From NCBI GenBank assembly GCA_024763405.1, contig JANTFQ010000026.1, forward strand, positions 1 to 13,809: DNA of 13,809 nucleotides, in the 5' to 3' direction. The position numbers and the translations under genes were made by a program. Positions 13,049 to 13,809 of the stretch are shown here, piece after piece. The notes under the pieces are model-generated. The model was not told the DNA's origin. It saw only the letters and a list, made by a program, of their open reading frames with translations, and ran no database searches. Source of the DNA: Calditrichaceae bacterium. Lineage in GTDB: Bacteria; Calditrichota; Calditrichia; Calditrichales; Calditrichaceae. Each line of letters opens with the position of its first letter. Position 1 is the first letter of the stretch.

Positions 13049-13495
13049 TTATAATTCCCGGATGACGGTGTGAACCCGGCCGATAATTTCGAAACCGGGT
13101 GTCTTGGGATCGACGATAAGCGGAGAACTGCCCGGATCGGTTGTTTCCAGGCGGATGAAATTGTGTTCAAAAAAAGTTTTACGGATATAAATCTTATGGC
13201 CTAGTTTAACGGCGGCAATATTGCCGTTGGCAGTTTTTGAGGCCAGATCGACGGTCAGAAAATCTCCGTAAAAAATGCCGTCTCCGGCCAGTCCGTTGTC
13301 CATCGCGCGCAGGGTGATGGAACGTAGATCTTTTTTGCGGAAATTTTTTATCAATTCTCCGAGTGAATAATTACCCCCGCTGCCAAATTCATTTTCCAAA
13401 TGAACCTCACCTACAAGCGGGATGTTATAAAACTCACTGGTTTCGGCCGTGGTTTCTTCATTGAAGAAAATAGGTTTTACTGTTTTACTGTTCAT
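13049..13495 (-). CDS. UmuD-sized LexA/S24-fold protein lacking the catalytic Ser and Lys (pseudopeptidase)
   Basis: Protein of 148 residues, close to UmuD (139), with no helix-turn-helix. The S24 fold is recognisable: IPLVGEV (25-31, LexA strand before the cleavage site), TLRAMDNGLAGDGIFYGDFLTVD (61-83, aligning with the LexA FALKVRGDSM...GIFEEDL segment), NGNIAAVKLGHKIYIRK (90-106, aligning with EIVVALIGDEVTVK) and IIGRVHTVIREL at the end (LexA IQGKVVGLIREI). The nucleophile Ser is Gly68, the general-base Lys is Arg105 (or shifted to Lys106), and the Ala-Gly scissile pair after the first strand is absent (VHLEN). So it should neither cleave itself nor be cleaved. It starts 11 bases after the lexA stop codon, so it is probably translated with it. 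It may bind LexA, RecA filament or DinB; no function is established. Confidence 0.83.
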   Translation of the reverse strand: MNSKTVKPIFFNEETTAETSEFYNIPLVGEVHLENEFGSGGNYSLGELIKNFRKKDLRSITLRAMDNGLAGDGIFYGDFLTVDLASKTANGNIAAVKLGHKIYIRKTFFEHNFIRLETTDPGSSPLIVDPKTPGFEIIGRVHTVIREL

Positions 13496-13506
13496 ATCAG
13501 TCTAAA

Positions 13507-13809
13507 TTAATTAATTTCGCGGATCAGGCCCACTACCTTGCCCTGAATGGACCATTCACTTTCCGGATAAATATCATCATAAGCCGGGTTTTCTGCTTTA
13601 AGATAGACCTTACCGGCAGAATTAATCAATCGTTTTACGGTTACTTCGTCCCCGATAAGAGCCACAACAATTTCTTTATTATGGGCCGCATTGGTAGAAT
13701 TTACGACCACAAGATCTTCTTCGAAAATACCGGCGTTAATCATACTGTCGCCGCGTACTTTTAGCGCAAAATAACGGCCTTCCGATTTTATCATTGCCCG
13801 TGGGATGGG
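13507..13809 (-). CDS. lexA: LexA repressor, C-terminal part, gene cut by the window edge
   Basis: C-terminal 100 residues of a LexA-type S24 autopeptidase; the reading frame stays open to the last base of the window, so the N-terminal DNA-binding half lies outside. The ATG at 13794 is internal, not the start. Seen: YFALKVRGDS22M with the nucleophilic Ser22 of this fragment, GIFEEDLVVV, EIVVALIGDEVTVK59RL with the catalytic Lys59, KVYLKAENPAYD and SIQGKVVGLIREI, all aligning with E. coli LexA from about residue 110 to the end. Active-site residues are intact, so RecA-stimulated self-cleavage and SOS derepression should be possible. UmuD or a phage-type repressor would share this half; the LexA call rests on the close match and on location at the head of a dinB block. 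The missing N-terminal region would decide it. Confidence 0.85.
   Translation of the reverse strand, partial: PIPRAMIKSEGRYFALKVRGDSMINAGIFEEDLVVVNSTNAAHNKEIVVALIGDEVTVKRLINSAGKVYLKAENPAYDDIYPESEWSIQGKVVGLIREIN

Noticed and set aside
13507..13794. Complete 95-residue S24 protein starting at the ATG at 13794
   Set aside because: The frame continues without a stop to the window end, and the S24 domain would lack its first strand, so the ATG is internal to a truncated lexA.

Overview
The window is a stretch of bacterial chromosome of moderate GC (about 45% by eye). It is densely coded, with Shine-Dalgarno sites of the AAGGAG type and many proteins rich in Lys, Ile and Glu. No rRNA, tRNA, CRISPR array, transposase or phage gene is visible. 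I cannot name the organism from sequence alone. The gene styles (NifS-SelD fusion, SSS symporter, lone CheY-type receiver, LexA/DinB block) would fit an FCB-group or Calditrichota-like bacterium, but that is a weak inference.

Left part (1-4655, all + strand). A short NfeD protein is followed by a slipin-type SPFH protein, a pair known from many bacteria (YbbJ/QmcA-like) and thought to act in membrane microdomains. Two hairpins follow, the second lying inside the longest reading frame of the next gene. That gene is a stand-alone NAD(P)HX epimerase (YjeF_N), and its true start is probably the TTG at 1579. After another hairpin comes a 738-residue fusion of a NifS-type cysteine desulfurase with SelD (selenophosphate synthetase). 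It would liberate selenium from selenocysteine and activate it in one polypeptide, so the host probably uses selenium (Sec, selenouridine or a Se cofactor).

Middle part (4656-10692). A 32-bp tandem repeat, each copy with a TATAAT box and a CGAT-type dyad, precedes a crotonase-family gene that lacks both hydratase glutamates and a flavin-reductase-like gene; these two look like one operon. A convergent MFS exporter-like gene follows across a spacer with two different 7-bp tandem arrays. Next come a divergently transcribed metallophosphoesterase, a lone receiver-domain response regulator on the - strand, and a sodium:solute symporter on the + strand.

Right part (10756-13809, all - strand). Read in the direction of transcription this is an SOS/translesion block: LexA (cut by the window edge), a UmuD-sized S24-fold protein that has lost the catalytic Ser, the Lys and the Ala-Gly cleavage site, an 84-residue protein resembling the DUF6504 family often found near Y-family polymerases, a four-helix-bundle (S23/IVS-type) protein, and a DinB-type DNA polymerase with Asp-Asp where Asp-Glu is usual. 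The pseudo-enzyme next to an intact LexA is the most unusual item here. The spacers of this block carry short repeats and dyads that may be degraded interspersed elements or operators.
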